Shown here piece after piece: positions 1-7,414 of a DNA stretch of 43,754 bases (the first letter of the stretch is position 1; every line of letters begins with the position of its first letter). Source of the DNA: Microbacteriaceae bacterium (lineage in GTDB: Bacteria > Actinomycetota > Actinomycetes > Actinomycetales > Microbacteriaceae). Where the stretch lies: NCBI GenBank assembly GCA_003852775.1, contig RDDZ01000033.1:1-43754 (forward strand), in the 5' to 3' direction. The notes below the pieces were generated by a model that was not told the origin of the DNA, did no database searches, and saw only the letters and a program-made list of their open reading frames with translations. The position numbers and the translations under genes were made by a program.

Positions 1-56
1 TCGTCCCGGAGGTCTTCGCCTACCTCAGGCGTTCACAACGTGTCGAGGAAGAACAG

Positions 57-704
57 CTAGGCGGCGGCCTTCGCGCGGGCGAGGTCCTCGAACACCTCGG
101 TGTTGAAGCGGTAGGCGAGCACGACCTCGTCGATCACCCGGTCGCGCTCCTCCTCGGTCCACTCGATGCTGTCGAGCTCCTCGCGGTAGGCCTGTTTGAA
201 CTCGTTTGGGTCGGCGATCTCGTCGAACACGTAGAACGCGACGCCCTGGGTGTCGAAGCCGAAACGGCGCGCCATGAGCTTGCCGATGAACTGGCCGCCC
301 GAGAGGTCGCCGAGGTAGCGCGTGTAGTGGTGGGCGACGAAGCCGCCCGCCCAGCGCTCGGCGGCGACCCGACGGATGCGCTCGACGTACTCGACCGTGC
401 TCGGCAGCGGCGCGATGCGCTCGCGCCAGTCGGCGCCGAGGAGGAACTCGAGGTCGACCTCGAGCGCGGGGAGGCGCGTGAGACGCGGGGTCGCGAAGCG
501 CGAGACGATCGGGTCGCCGGCGAAGGCGGCCTCGGCGCTCTCGAGGGCCTCGTACATGAAGTAGTGCTGCACGACGAGCGCGATGTAGTCGTCGCGCGTG
601 CCCTCGCCCTTCATGAGGTCGGCCATGAAACCCGCGTGCTCGCTCTCGGAGTGGCCGGTCCAGGTGCGCTCACGAAGAGCCTGGGAGAAGGGCAGGACGG
701 TCAC
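57..704 (-). CDS. hmuO: Biliverdin-producing haem oxygenase
   Basis: A 215-residue soluble protein of the HmuO/HO-1 family, which opens haem with O2 and reductant to biliverdin, CO and free iron in the cytoplasm. The proximal histidine is His18 in the stretch TWTGHSESEHAGFM. The distal-helix signature GDLSGGQ lies near residue 133. Length matches bacterial haem oxygenases. The start is GTG at 704-702, with an AAGGAG ribosome site about 7 bases before it, so unlike many genes here it is not leaderless. A DtxR/IdeR-like box lies 19-37 bases upstream, which fits induction under iron limitation. The DUF4383 and DUF2470 genes lie just upstream on the same strand; DUF2470 is itself a haem-linked domain. 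I see no haem uptake genes in the window. Family call is secure; the gene symbol is by analogy. Confidence 0.93.
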   Translation of the reverse strand: MTVLPFSQALRERTWTGHSESEHAGFMADLMKGEGTRDDYIALVVQHYFMYEALESAEAAFAGDPIVSRFATPRLTRLPALEVDLEFLLGADWRERIAPLPSTVEYVERIRRVAAERWAGGFVAHHYTRYLGDLSGGQFIGKLMARRFGFDTQGVAFYVFDEIADPNEFKQAYREELDSIEWTEEERDRVIDEVVLAYRFNTEVFEDLARAKAAA

Positions 705-722
705 GGGGCGCTCCTTGAGAGG

Positions 723-741
723 TTAGGTTTCCCTTAGTTTA
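723..741 (-). promoter_or_regulatory. DtxR/IdeR-like iron box upstream of haem oxygenase
   Basis: Read on the plus strand the site is TTAGGTTTCCCTTAGTTTA. It matches the classical 19-bp iron-box consensus (TTAGGTTAG-CTAACCTAA type) at about 12 of 19 positions, with a perfect first half TTAGGTT and a degenerate second half. It is the only AT-rich patch between the DUF4383 gene and the oxygenase, at the expected promoter position. The matched motif is seen directly; binding by an iron repressor is inferred. Confidence 0.55.
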
Positions 742-761
742 TGTCCGACTGAAGGTGTGCG

Positions 762-1178
762 CTAGCCCGCGCGGCGCGTCGCGGCGGGCGTCGCATCCGT
801 CCGGGACGCCCCGAGCCCCGTCGCGAGCAGAGCCGACGAGGCGGCGAAGTGCAGCAGGTTCGCGGCCCCGTTGAGGGCGAGCACGTTGACGGGCGTGCCG
901 ACCGCGAAGAGGCCGAAGAGGCCGACGAGCAGCAGGACCGTGCCGACGGCGACGTTCACGGGCCGAGCGAGCCGCTCGCCGCGGAGCGCACCGACGGCGA
1001 GGGCCGCAGCGAGCACGAGGTGCAGCACGGCGAGCACGACACTCGTGCCGACGAGGCCCGCCACGAGGGGGCCGACGGCCGGGTCGACGGCCGGATCGAG
1101 CGAGACCACGAGCCCCCAGCCCCCGACGATCGCGAAGACCGCGGCACCCGCCGCCGACGCGATCCGGTTGGGGGTCAC
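762..1178 (-). CDS. DUF4383 family membrane protein
   Basis: A 138-residue protein with four predicted membrane segments, around residues 8-27, 38-62, 76-95 and 104-125. The composition and the short NGAANLLHF stretch before the last helix match the DUF4383 family of small actinobacterial membrane proteins, whose function is unknown. It starts with GTG at 1178, four bases after the stop of the DUF2470 gene, so the two are almost certainly cotranscribed. Haem oxygenase follows 57 bases later with its own iron box. The linkage to DUF2470 and haem oxygenase suggests, without proof, a role tied to haem or iron. Confidence 0.8.
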   Translation of the reverse strand: MTPNRIASAAGAAVFAIVGGWGLVVSLDPAVDPAVGPLVAGLVGTSVVLAVLHLVLAAALAVGALRGERLARPVNVAVGTVLLLVGLFGLFAVGTPVNVLALNGAANLLHFAASSALLATGLGASRTDATPAATRRAG

Positions 1179-1182
1179 GGGC

Positions 1183-1482
1183 TCAGTCGTGCGGTCGGGG
1201 CTCGATGCCGAGCTTGGCGCACGCCGCGTCGTAGAGCGCGACGACCTCGCGGCGGATCTCGGGACGCTCGCTCAGCTCACGCGACCACGGCAGGTGCAGC
1301 TCGGCCTCCTCGCCGCCGACCGTGTAGCGCCAGGTGCCCCCGCGATGGTCGAGGTCGATCATCCGCGCCGACTCGGGATCGCGCCCCGCGAAGGCGCGCA
1401 CGATCAGGATGTTGTCGTCGGTGTGGTCGTCGTTCATGTGGTGGAGCACGGCGTCGACGACCTCGGGGGAGAAAACGGTCAC
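1183..1482 (-). CDS. DUF2470 domain protein (haem-utilisation linked)
   Basis: A 99-residue protein that is essentially a single DUF2470 domain. The diagnostic histidine-rich motif HHMNDDHTDDN is at residues 14-24, and a Asp-His pair follows at about residue 44. The same domain forms the C-terminal part of HugZ-type haem oxygenases and occurs in glutamyl-tRNA reductase-binding proteins; the stand-alone protein has no assigned reaction. It is the first gene of a minus-strand set with DUF4383 and haem oxygenase. The GTG start at 1482 is supported by a TAGCGT hexamer exactly six bases upstream, predicting a leaderless message. A role in haem binding or haem degradation is inferred from the domain and from the neighbours. 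Confidence 0.85.
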   Translation of the reverse strand: MTVFSPEVVDAVLHHMNDDHTDDNILIVRAFAGRDPESARMIDLDHRGGTWRYTVGGEEAELHLPWSRELSERPEIRREVVALYDAACAKLGIEPRPHD

Positions 1483-1488
1483 GTGCCC

Positions 1489-1494
1489 ACGCTA
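1489..1494 (-). promoter_or_regulatory. -10 hexamer of leaderless DUF2470 transcript
   Basis: TAGCGT on the minus strand, followed by six bases and then the GTG start codon. This places the predicted transcription start on the first base of the codon. No convincing -35 box is seen. Confidence 0.6.
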
Positions 1495-1535
1495 ATCCAC
1501 GCGAGCCCGCCGTCGGACTGCTGGAAGATGTACGC

Positions 1536-2560
1536 GTGAGCGGGGACGAGCAGGCGGGATCCGAGACGAGGCCCGGCACGAGCCGGCGCGACTTCCTGCG
1601 CGTGGGCGGTGCGGCGGCCTCCGGCGTCGTCGTGGGCGCCGCGGGAGGCGCTGCGGTGGGCCACGAGCTCGGTGCGCGCGCGTCGCTGCGCACGCCCGAC
1701 CCTGAGACCGCGCCGGCGCTCGAGCACCTCGTCGTGATCATGGGCGAGAACCGGTCCTTCGACAACATGCTCGAGGAACTCGGCCGCGTGATGGGGTCGT
1801 TCACGCCCGAGATGCTGCCGGTGCTGTCGACGCTCGCGCGCGAGTTCGCCGTGTACGACCACTGGTTCGCGGCGGTGCCGAGCCAGACCAACCGCTCGTT
1901 CTTCCACGCGGGCACTTCGCACGGCTTCGTCACCAACAAGAACGGGGGCGGCTACCGCAAGTGGCTCGACGCCCCCGCCGTACCGACCGTGTTCGACCGC
2001 CTCGAGGAGGCCGGGGTCGACTGGCGCATCTACTACGACGAGCTGCAGCTCGTGTCGCTCACGGGGGTGCTGCACGCACCCTCGCTCGAGTGGTACTGGA
2101 AGACCGGCCACTTCGCCACGATGGAGCGGTTCTACGACGACGTCGACGCCGGCACCCTCCCGGCCTACGCCTTCATCGAGCCGCGGACGACGTACAACCA
2201 CAACGACGTCCATCCGGCCTTCGGCAAGCTGCGCGGATGGGCTTCGCCTTCGACCGACTCGGATGCCGCGTGCCGGCGATCGCGATCCCGGCCTGGACCG
2301 CGCCCGGCACGATCGCGCACGACCGCATGCACCACGGCTCCGTCGTCGCCACGCTCCGGGCAACGCCCACAAGGACAAGCCGCTCAGTCCGCCCGCGCAG
2401 GGGCTCATCGGCCTCCTGCTCGCGACGTACGGCAGCCCCGACCACCTCGACCCGCAGACCTACGGCGACGTCCTACGAGGCGCTCGCGAAGTACGGCACC
2501 GGCCTCTTCGGGGTCGAGCCGCCGTCGACCCCGACGCCCTCCTCCAGCCCGACCCCCTGA
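1536..2560 (+). pseudogene. Decayed Tat-exported phospholipase C-type phosphoesterase
   Basis: From the GTG at 1536 the frame opens with a twin-arginine signal (SRRDFLRVGGAAASG) and runs into a phosphoesterase/phospholipase C core: MGENRSFDNML, VYDHWFAAVPSQTNRSFFHAG and FIEPRTTYNHNDVHP. It reads correctly only to about 2237. Homology then resumes in the next frame at about 2236-2340 (GFAFDRLGCRVPAIAIPAW). It switches again to NAHKDKPLSPPAQGLIGLLL at about 2363-2470, then back to YEALAKYGTGLFG, ending with TGA at 2558-2560. Family members carry a stretch with a DEHGG-type metal motif between the NDVHP and FAFDRLG segments; here it is absent. So there is an internal deletion plus at least three frame changes. 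The enzyme would normally hydrolyse phospholipids or phosphate monoesters outside the cell; this copy cannot. Sequencing error could explain single shifts but not the missing block. Confidence 0.8.
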
Positions 2561-2574
2561 CGATCCGGAGCACC

Positions 2575-3780
2575 ATGTCGTTCGATGTCGCCGCCTTCCG
2601 CGGCCGTTTCCCCGCCCTCGAGACGGGCGTCGCCCACTTCGACGGCCCCGGCGGCACCCAGACGCCGCGCGAGGTCGGCGAGGCCGTCGCGCGCGTGCTC
2701 ACCGGGCCGCTCTCGAACCGCGGCACCTCGACGCTCTCGGAGCGCAACGCGACGGACGCGGTGCTCGCGATGCGCGAGGCGGTCGGCGACCTGCTCGGTG
2801 TGCCCGCCTCCGGCGTCGTCTACGGGCGCAGCGCCACGCAGCTCGCCTACGACTTCTCGCGTCACCTCTCCCGCGACTGGGGTCCGGGTGACGAGGTCGT
2901 CGTCACGCGGCTCGACCACGACTCGAACGTGCGGCCCTGGGTGCAGGCCGCGGAGCGCACGGGCGCGACGGTGCGCTGGATCCGGTTCGACCCGGCGACG
3001 GGGGAGCTGCTGCTCGACGACCTCGCCGAGGTGCTGTCCGAGCGCACGCGACTCGTCGCGGTGACGGCGGCGTCGAACCTCATCGGCACGAGGCCGCCCG
3101 TGCGAGCGATCGCGGATGCCGCGCACGCGGTCGGCGCGCTCGTCTACGTCGACGCGGTGCACTACGCAGCGCACCACCTCGTCGACCGGGAGGAGCTGGG
3201 GGCCGACTTCGTCGTGTGCTCGCCCTACAAGTTCCTCGGCCCGCACTGCGCGGTGCTCGGGGCCGACCCCGCCCTGCTCGAGACGATCCGGCCGGACAAG
3301 CTCGCGCCGTCGACCGACGTCGTGCCCGAGCGCTTCGAGTTCGGCACCCTCCCCTACGAGCTCATGGCGGGCGTCACGGCGGCGGTCGAGGTGCTCGCCT
3401 CGCTCGCCCCCGGGGACGCGACGACGCGCCGCGGGGCGCTCGCGGCGTCGTTCCGCGCCCTGCACGCGCACGAGTCGGCCCTGCACCCGCGGCTCGAGGC
3501 CGGCCTCGCCGAGCTGGGCGAGCAGGTGACGGTGTGGTCGCGCGCGGCCGAGCGCACGCCGACCACCCTCATGACGTTCCGGGGCCGCTCGGCGGCGGAG
3601 GCATCCGCGTTCCTCGCGGCGCGCGACGTGCACGCGCCCGCCGGCAACTTCTACGCGCTCGAGGCGTCACGCGCGCTCGGGCTCGGGGATGACGGGGGGC
3701 TCCGCGCGGGGCTCGCGCCGTACACGACGGCCGCCGAGGTCGACCGCCTGCTCGAGGGGTTGCGCGACTTCCTCGCCTGA
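2575..3780 (+). CDS. Cysteine desulfurase-like class-V aminotransferase
   Basis: A 401-residue PLP enzyme of the 'cysteine desulfurase-like' subgroup of class-V aminotransferases. The cofactor lysine is Lys219 in CSPYKFLGPH, and the ring-binding Asp193 and His196 are in YVDAVHYAAH. The N-terminal FDGPGGTQTP motif is typical of this subgroup. True SufS/IscS desulfurases need a cysteine in a C-terminal loop. Here no cysteine follows GPHCAVL (about residue 224), so sulfur transfer is doubtful and the substrate is unknown. Start at ATG 2575, 15 bases after the broken phosphoesterase. The AlaX-like gene follows 20 bases after the stop but has its own promoter-like hexamer. Confidence 0.85.
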   Translation: MSFDVAAFRGRFPALETGVAHFDGPGGTQTPREVGEAVARVLTGPLSNRGTSTLSERNATDAVLAMREAVGDLLGVPASGVVYGRSATQLAYDFSRHLSRDWGPGDEVVVTRLDHDSNVRPWVQAAERTGATVRWIRFDPATGELLLDDLAEVLSERTRLVAVTAASNLIGTRPPVRAIADAAHAVGALVYVDAVHYAAHHLVDREELGADFVVCSPYKFLGPHCAVLGADPALLETIRPDKLAPSTDVVPERFEFGTLPYELMAGVTAAVEVLASLAPGDATTRRGALAASFRALHAHESALHPRLEAGLAELGEQVTVWSRAAERTPTTLMTFRGRSAAEASAFLAARDVHAPAGNFYALEASRALGLGDDGGLRAGLAPYTTAAEVDRLLEGLRDFLA

Positions 3781-3788
3781 GCCGCGGC

Positions 3789-3794
3789 TACGGT
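3789..3794 (+). promoter_or_regulatory. -10 hexamer of leaderless AlaX-like transcript
   Basis: TACGGT, then six bases, then the GTG start at 3801. The spacing equals that seen before many other genes in this window and supports GTG 3801 as the start. Confidence 0.55.
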
Positions 3795-3800
3795 GAGGGG

Positions 3801-4673
3801 GTGACCCTCCCCTCCGTCGACACCCGCGTCAGCTACCCCGACGGCGCCACCGTCTCCACGGGCACCGTGCTCCACGTCGAGCCGCTCGGCGACGGCCGCT
3901 CCGCGGTGCTGCTCGACCGCACCGCGTTCCACCCCGTCGACACGGCGTGGCCCGACCAGCCTGCCGACCGCGGACGGATGCGGTGGGGCGCAGGCGAGGC
4001 GGCGATCGTCGATGGCGTCACGGGTGGTGTCCACGACGGCGAGCTCCTGCTTGGCCGCGACCTCCCCGTGCGCATGGGTGCGCCCGAGTGGGTCTTCGTT
4101 GTAGGCCACGTCGTCGAGGGGGTAGCTCCCGCCGTCGGCGACGCGGTCGAGGTGACCGTCGACGCGGGTTACCGCAGCGCCCTCTCGGCCGGCCACACCG
4201 CGTGCCACCTCGCCTCGCTCGCGCTCGACGCGGCGCTCGCCGACGCGTGGACGAAGCCCGTGCCGCCCGACGCGCTCGGCGCCCCCGGCTTCGACGCCGC
4301 CGCGATCCAGAGCTCCCGCATCGAGGAGCTCGGCTCCACCGACGTCTACCGCATCGGCAAGTCGCTGCGGAAGAAGGGCTTCGACGTCGCCGCTCTCGAC
4401 GACCTCGACGCGGTCGCGGCCCGCGCGAACGCGACGCTCGCCGAGTGGGTCGCCACGGGCGCGTCCGTCCGCATCGAGCGCGACGACGACGCCATCTCGG
4501 CCCGTCGCACCTGGGTGTGCGAGCTCCCCGGCGGCGACGCGCGCATCCCCTGCGGCGGCACGCACCTGGCCGGGCTCGACACCGTCGCGGGGATCACCGT
4601 CGCCCTCGAGCTCCTCGAGGTCGACGGCGGACGCGAGCTCCGGATGCGCACCGCGATCGTGCCGAGCCGTTGA
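3801..4673 (+). CDS. AlaX-like alanyl-tRNA trans-editing protein
   Basis: A 290-residue metal-dependent hydrolase related to the editing domain of alanyl-tRNA synthetase. The zinc ligands are visible: His132 and His136 in GHTACHL, and Cys251 and His255 in IPCGGTHL. An N-terminal beta-barrel part (about 1-110) precedes the editing fold. Such stand-alone proteins clear mischarged tRNA(Ala), usually Ser- or Gly-tRNA(Ala), in the cytoplasm. No aminoacylation domain is present, so this is not a synthetase fragment. The GTG start at 3801 fits a leaderless message. The exact misacylated substrate cannot be told from sequence. Confidence 0.87.
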   Translation: MTLPSVDTRVSYPDGATVSTGTVLHVEPLGDGRSAVLLDRTAFHPVDTAWPDQPADRGRMRWGAGEAAIVDGVTGGVHDGELLLGRDLPVRMGAPEWVFVVGHVVEGVAPAVGDAVEVTVDAGYRSALSAGHTACHLASLALDAALADAWTKPVPPDALGAPGFDAAAIQSSRIEELGSTDVYRIGKSLRKKGFDVAALDDLDAVAARANATLAEWVATGASVRIERDDDAISARRTWVCELPGGDARIPCGGTHLAGLDTVAGITVALELLEVDGGRELRMRTAIVPSR

Positions 4674-4925
4674 CGACTCGCGCTTCGTCGACCCAGCTGT
4701 GCGGCCGCGGCGCGTGGCAGCGAGCGCGAGCTGTCAGCCAGACGGTCAGACATACCACCATCGCCTCGCACCCACGCTTTGCTGGCTCTGCGATCGCGCT
4801 CGCGGCCTCCTCTCCGGCTGCTCATCCCCGCGCGCTGATACCGGAAAGACGCCCGATAGGGCGACGGTGGTCGAGCAGTCCGCGCAGAACGACTTCGGCG
4901 ACACCGAGCTGAGCGTGCGCGGCAA

Positions 4926-5144
4926 CTGATCAGTCGTGTTGCGCCGGCCCGCGCTGAGGCGATCCTGCGGTGCCTGCCGCAGGAGTACATGCGCACTACC
5001 GACCACTGGTTTGCATGGCCAGGCGGGATCGATCCTCTCGAGTGGCGCGATGTGCGTCGCAGCGAGGCGGGCGACGGGCGAAACCTCGAGCACGTCTCGC
5101 TCGTGGAGATCGCGAACGCGATGGCCGTGGTTGCTGAGGGCTGA
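4926..5144 (+). pseudogene. Fragment of a DUF3320-domain helicase/ATPase protein
   Basis: A 72-codon open stretch ending in TGA at 5142. It contains RAEAILRCLPQEY, WFAWPGGIDPLEWRDVRR and LEHVSLVEIANAM. These match, as I remember it, the C-terminal DUF3320 domain of very large actinobacterial helicase/AAA proteins (about 1800-2000 residues). Nothing of the rest of such a protein is present. Upstream the frame is closed by TAG at 4857 and lacks a credible start, and the normal domain continues about 70 residues past this stop. It is best read as a remnant of an accessory gene stranded downstream of the 3' end of tRNA-Gly, a usual integration hot spot. A rho-independent terminator lies 77 bases after it. 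The bases 4674-4925 before it show no recognisable gene. Confidence 0.55.
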
Positions 5145-5220
5145 GTACCGGGCGAATCGAGCGCGACGCTCGCGGCCTGCATCGGGCGGTTCGAGGGCAG
5201 TAGGGGCGTATGACCCCGAC

Positions 5221-5260
5221 AGTGGGCGGCGGACCCGAGTGTGGATCGCCGCCCACTTTT
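5221..5260 (+). terminator. Rho-independent terminator
   Basis: An 11-bp perfect stem AGTGGGCGGCG (5221-5231) / CGCCGCCCACT (5247-5257) with a 15-base loop, followed by TTTT on the plus strand. It ends transcription from the direction of the AlaX-like gene and the DUF3320 remnant. The 249 bases between the remnant and the tRNA otherwise show nothing coding. Confidence 0.75.
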
Positions 5261-5393
5261 CGCGCTGGGAGTCGCTCAGGAACTTCGGGCAGCGTTGTGA
5301 CCTGAGAACTCGTCGTCCGGAGTTCGCCGACCTTCGTCTCAGTTGAACGCAGGGTGGTCTGAACAGAATTGAGAATCCACAGTGGCGTCGAAG

Positions 5394-5467
5394 TGGAGGG
5401 GCTGACGGGAATCGAACCCGCGCTGTCTGCTTGGGAAGCAGAAGTTCTGCCATTGAACTACAGCCCC
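5394..5467 (-). tRNA. tRNA-Gly (anticodon CCC)
   Basis: A complete cloverleaf on the minus strand. The acceptor stem is GGGGCTG/CAGCCCC and the D arm is GTTC/GAAC. The anticodon stem TCTGC/GCAGA encloses the loop TTCCCAA, giving anticodon CCC, which reads GGG. The variable loop is four bases. The T arm has TTCGATT and a 5-bp stem with one G-U pair. The discriminator base is U and CCA is encoded (5397-5394). Its 3' end faces the accessory stretch 4674-5393 with the DUF3320 remnant. I searched that stretch by eye for a second copy of the tRNA 3' end and saw none. Confidence 0.95.
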
Positions 5468-5701
5468 ATGAGCCGCGAACGGCTGCGGTACCAGACTATC
5501 CGAGACCCGGGCTCAACAGACACCTGGGCGACGGGTGCCGCCGACAGACGAATCTTCAGCGAGAAGGCACTGCGGAGTCGCACCGTCATGCTCGCGAACC
5601 TTCCGAAGCTCCGCGGCGCCGTCGCACGCGATAGTGTGAAAGCGGAGTCGTGCTCATCCGCGCGGCCTCGCCACCACTTCGTTTCCAACCCGAGGAGCTG
5701 C

Positions 5702-6301
5702 GTGCGCCCGACTGCTCGTTTCGCTGCTGCATGGATCGCCCTTTTCGCCTCCGCGAGCCTCGTCTCGTGCGCGGCGGGCCCTGCCCCGACAGAGGAGGAC
5801 TCGCCGGCGGCCATCGAGGTCGACGAGAGCCTCTTCACGGTCGATATCACGATTGCTCGTTCTCTGCTCGACGCCGAGGGCACCCTGACCGACGACGAGA
5901 TCCTCGCCGCGGCGGACTCCAAGGGGTTCTCCGCGCGGGTCGAGGGCGATTCCGTCGTCTACACGATGACGCGTGCCCAGCGTGACGACTTCCTCAGTCA
6001 GCAGCGGTCCGCCGCGCGTGACGCTGCGGATGAACTCGTCGCCGACGAATCCAACTCCGTCACGTCCGTCGAGTTCGACGACGGGCTGACCAACTACCGT
6101 GTGTCAGTCGACGCGTCGCGGTATTCGCCGTTCGAGGCCTTCCTCGTCGTTGGCTTCTACCTACAGGGAGCGCTCTACCAACAGTTCGCTGGGGTGGACG
6201 CCGACGCCGTCGACGTGACGGTGGAGTTCGTCGACGACGCAACCGGCGAGATTCTCGACAGCGGCTCCTATCAGGAGATGCGCGCGAACCTCGGGGAATA
6301 G
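5702..6301 (+). CDS. Putative lipoprotein, unknown function
   Basis: A 199-residue protein with a clear lipoprotein signal: short Arg start, hydrophobic core AAAWIALFASASL and lipobox LVSC with the cysteine at residue 23. GTG 5702 is preferred over earlier in-frame starts because it puts the signal at the N-terminus and follows a GAGGAG ribosome site. The mature part is acidic and largely alpha/beta with no motif I recognise; a hydrophobic stretch lies near residues 145-160 (FEAFLVVGFYLQGALYQQF). Less GC-rich than the core genes nearby. A TAGTGT hexamer at 5632-5637 may be its -10 box. Expected on the outer face of the cytoplasmic membrane. Confidence 0.75.
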   Translation: MRPTARFAAAWIALFASASLVSCAAGPAPTEEDSPAAIEVDESLFTVDITIARSLLDAEGTLTDDEILAAADSKGFSARVEGDSVVYTMTRAQRDDFLSQQRSAARDAADELVADESNSVTSVEFDDGLTNYRVSVDASRYSPFEAFLVVGFYLQGALYQQFAGVDADAVDVTVEFVDDATGEILDSGSYQEMRANLGE

Positions 6302-6328
6302 TTGTCGGGAGCGCCCGGCGCATCCCGC

Positions 6329-6334
6329 TACGCT
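6329..6334 (+). promoter_or_regulatory. -10 hexamer of leaderless dcd transcript
   Basis: TACGCT, six bases, then ATG at 6341. Supports this ATG over upstream in-frame codons. Confidence 0.6.
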
Positions 6335-6340
6335 CGACGC

Positions 6341-6946
6341 ATGCTGCTCAGCGACCGCGACATCACCGCCGAACTCGACGCCGGCCGCATCGGGCTCGAC
6401 CCCCTCGACCGCGAGATGATCCAGCCGTCGAGCATCGACGTGCGCCTCGACCGGTACTTCCGGTTGTTCGACAACCACAAGTACCCGTTCATCGACCCCG
6501 CCGAGGAGCAGCCCGAGCTTACGCGGCTGATCGAGACGAAGCCGGGCGAGCCGTTCATCCTGCACCCCGGCGAGTTCGTGTTGGGCTCCACCTACGAGCT
6601 CGTCACCCTGCCCGACGACCTCGCGGCGCGCCTCGAGGGCAAGAGCTCGCTCGGGCGCCTCGGCCTGCTCACCCACTCCACCGCGGGCTTCGTCGACCCC
6701 GGGTTCTCGGGCCACGTCACGCTCGAGCTCTCGAACGTCGCGACGCTGCCGATCAAGCTCTGGCCGGGCATGAAGATCGGCCAGCTGTGCTTCATCCGCA
6801 CGAGCTCGCCCGTGGTCAACGCCTACGGTTCGGGGCCATACGCCAACCGCTACCAGGGGCAGCGGGGGCCGACGGCCTCGCGCTCATGGCAGAACTTCCA
6901 CCGCACGGATGTCACCGTGACGGATGCGGGCGCCGCGGGGGAGTAG
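6341..6946 (+). CDS. dcd: dCTP deaminase
   Basis: A 201-residue nucleotide enzyme of the dCTP deaminase/dUTPase superfamily. The phosphate-binding EGKSSLGR motif is at residues 99-106, and the core motif [11 protein letters not shown] is at 112-122. The likely catalytic glutamate is Glu129 in HVTLEL. It deaminates dCTP to dUTP. In mycobacteria the homologue also hydrolyses dUTP to dUMP, and the very similar core here makes the bifunctional form likely. Expected length for actinobacteria. A core gene set between accessory genes on both sides. The start is fixed by a leaderless-type hexamer. Confidence 0.95.
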   Translation: MLLSDRDITAELDAGRIGLDPLDREMIQPSSIDVRLDRYFRLFDNHKYPFIDPAEEQPELTRLIETKPGEPFILHPGEFVLGSTYELVTLPDDLAARLEGKSSLGRLGLLTHSTAGFVDPGFSGHVTLELSNVATLPIKLWPGMKIGQLCFIRTSSPVVNAYGSGPYANRYQGQRGPTASRSWQNFHRTDVTVTDAGAAGE

Positions 6947-6951
6947 CGCTC

Positions 6952-6967
6952 AGCGCCCGGTGGGCCA
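6952..6967. repeat. Direct repeat copy 1; remnant of idi 3' end
   Basis: AGCGCCCGGTGGGCCA, identical to 8435-8450 at the true end of idi. On the minus strand this copy reads S-W-P-T-G-R followed by a TGA stop (6952-6950), the same last residues as idi (Q-W-P-T-G-R-stop). After a 7-base insertion the CTGCGC that follows the repeat in idi is also present here. It therefore looks like a stranded duplicate of the idi 3' end, left of a three-gene insertion. Confidence 0.65.
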
Positions 6968-6994
6968 TGATGGACTGCGCATCAGTTGCGCCGA

Positions 6995-7000
6995 TACACT
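6995..7000 (+). promoter_or_regulatory. -10 hexamer of the cassette transcript
   Basis: TACACT, six bases, then GTG at 7007. Predicts a leaderless message for the three-gene cassette 7007-8426. Confidence 0.55.
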
Positions 7001-7006
7001 GCCGAA

Positions 7007-7414
7007 GTGAAGACAACTCACGGCGAAGTGGGTGGGCGGAGGCCTCGGACGCTGGTTCTGTTGGCGGTCGTCGTGTCGCTGAGTCTTGTGGCGTTCTCTG
7101 CTCCCACCGCAGCCCAGGCGGCCTGGATCCAGTATGCCTTGCACTATCCGCTTCACGAGGTTGAGATCAAGTACTCGGCGGTCGGCACGGTCCGCGGGGG
7201 AAAAGCGTGGGTCGATTCGACCATCATGCGCACCTACATCCAGACAGTCTCGGGCGGATATCTCCTTGCCTCGTCCTACAGTGACGACGGCGCGACCGTC
7301 AACATCGCCCACGTCACATACTCGGGCGCTCAGAGCAGGTGCTATTGGGACTACATCGGAGGTGCCGTGGCGGGCAATCCCACGGTGGGTGCAACGTGCC
7401 AGAGGAACAACTGA
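7007..7414 (+). CDS. Small secreted protein, cassette gene 1
   Basis: A 135-residue protein of unknown function. A Sec signal peptide is clear: Arg11-Arg12 then a hydrophobic core at residues 15-31, with probable cleavage after Ala-Gln-Ala near residue 38. This leaves a mature chain of about 97 residues, rich in Tyr, Ser and Val, with two cysteines (112 and 131) that could form one disulfide outside the cell. The size and two-Cys layout would suit a secreted effector or bacteriocin-like peptide, but no motif is recognised, so none is assigned. GTG 7007 is chosen over an upstream in-frame codon because of the TACACT hexamer. The stop overlaps the next start (TGATG). The stretch 7007-8426 is visibly less GC-rich than dcd and idi. 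Confidence 0.7.
   Translation: MKTTHGEVGGRRPRTLVLLAVVVSLSLVAFSAPTAAQAAWIQYALHYPLHEVEIKYSAVGTVRGGKAWVDSTIMRTYIQTVSGGYLLASSYSDDGATVNIAHVTYSGAQSRCYWDYIGGAVAGNPTVGATCQRNN

Noticed and set aside
1-56. Possible C-terminus of a gene entering from the left
   Set aside because: Two plus-strand frames are open over the few visible codons, one ending in TAG at 58-60, so no choice can be made.
1536-2560. Programmed frameshifting in the phosphoesterase gene
   Set aside because: Several shifts in different directions plus a missing catalytic block point to decay, not to recoding.
4699-4929. 76-codon plus-strand open frame
   Set aside because: No motif, no ribosome site or promoter hexamer, and composition is not like neighbouring genes.
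4746-5453. 235-codon minus-strand open frame beginning inside tRNA-Gly
   Set aside because: It starts within the tRNA, runs through the terminator stem and shows no family motif or ribosome site; the plus strand of the same stretch has the DUF3320 remnant.
5394-5467. Attachment-site duplicate of the tRNA-Gly 3' end in 4674-5393
   Set aside because: No second copy of the T-arm/acceptor sequence was found by eye in that stretch.
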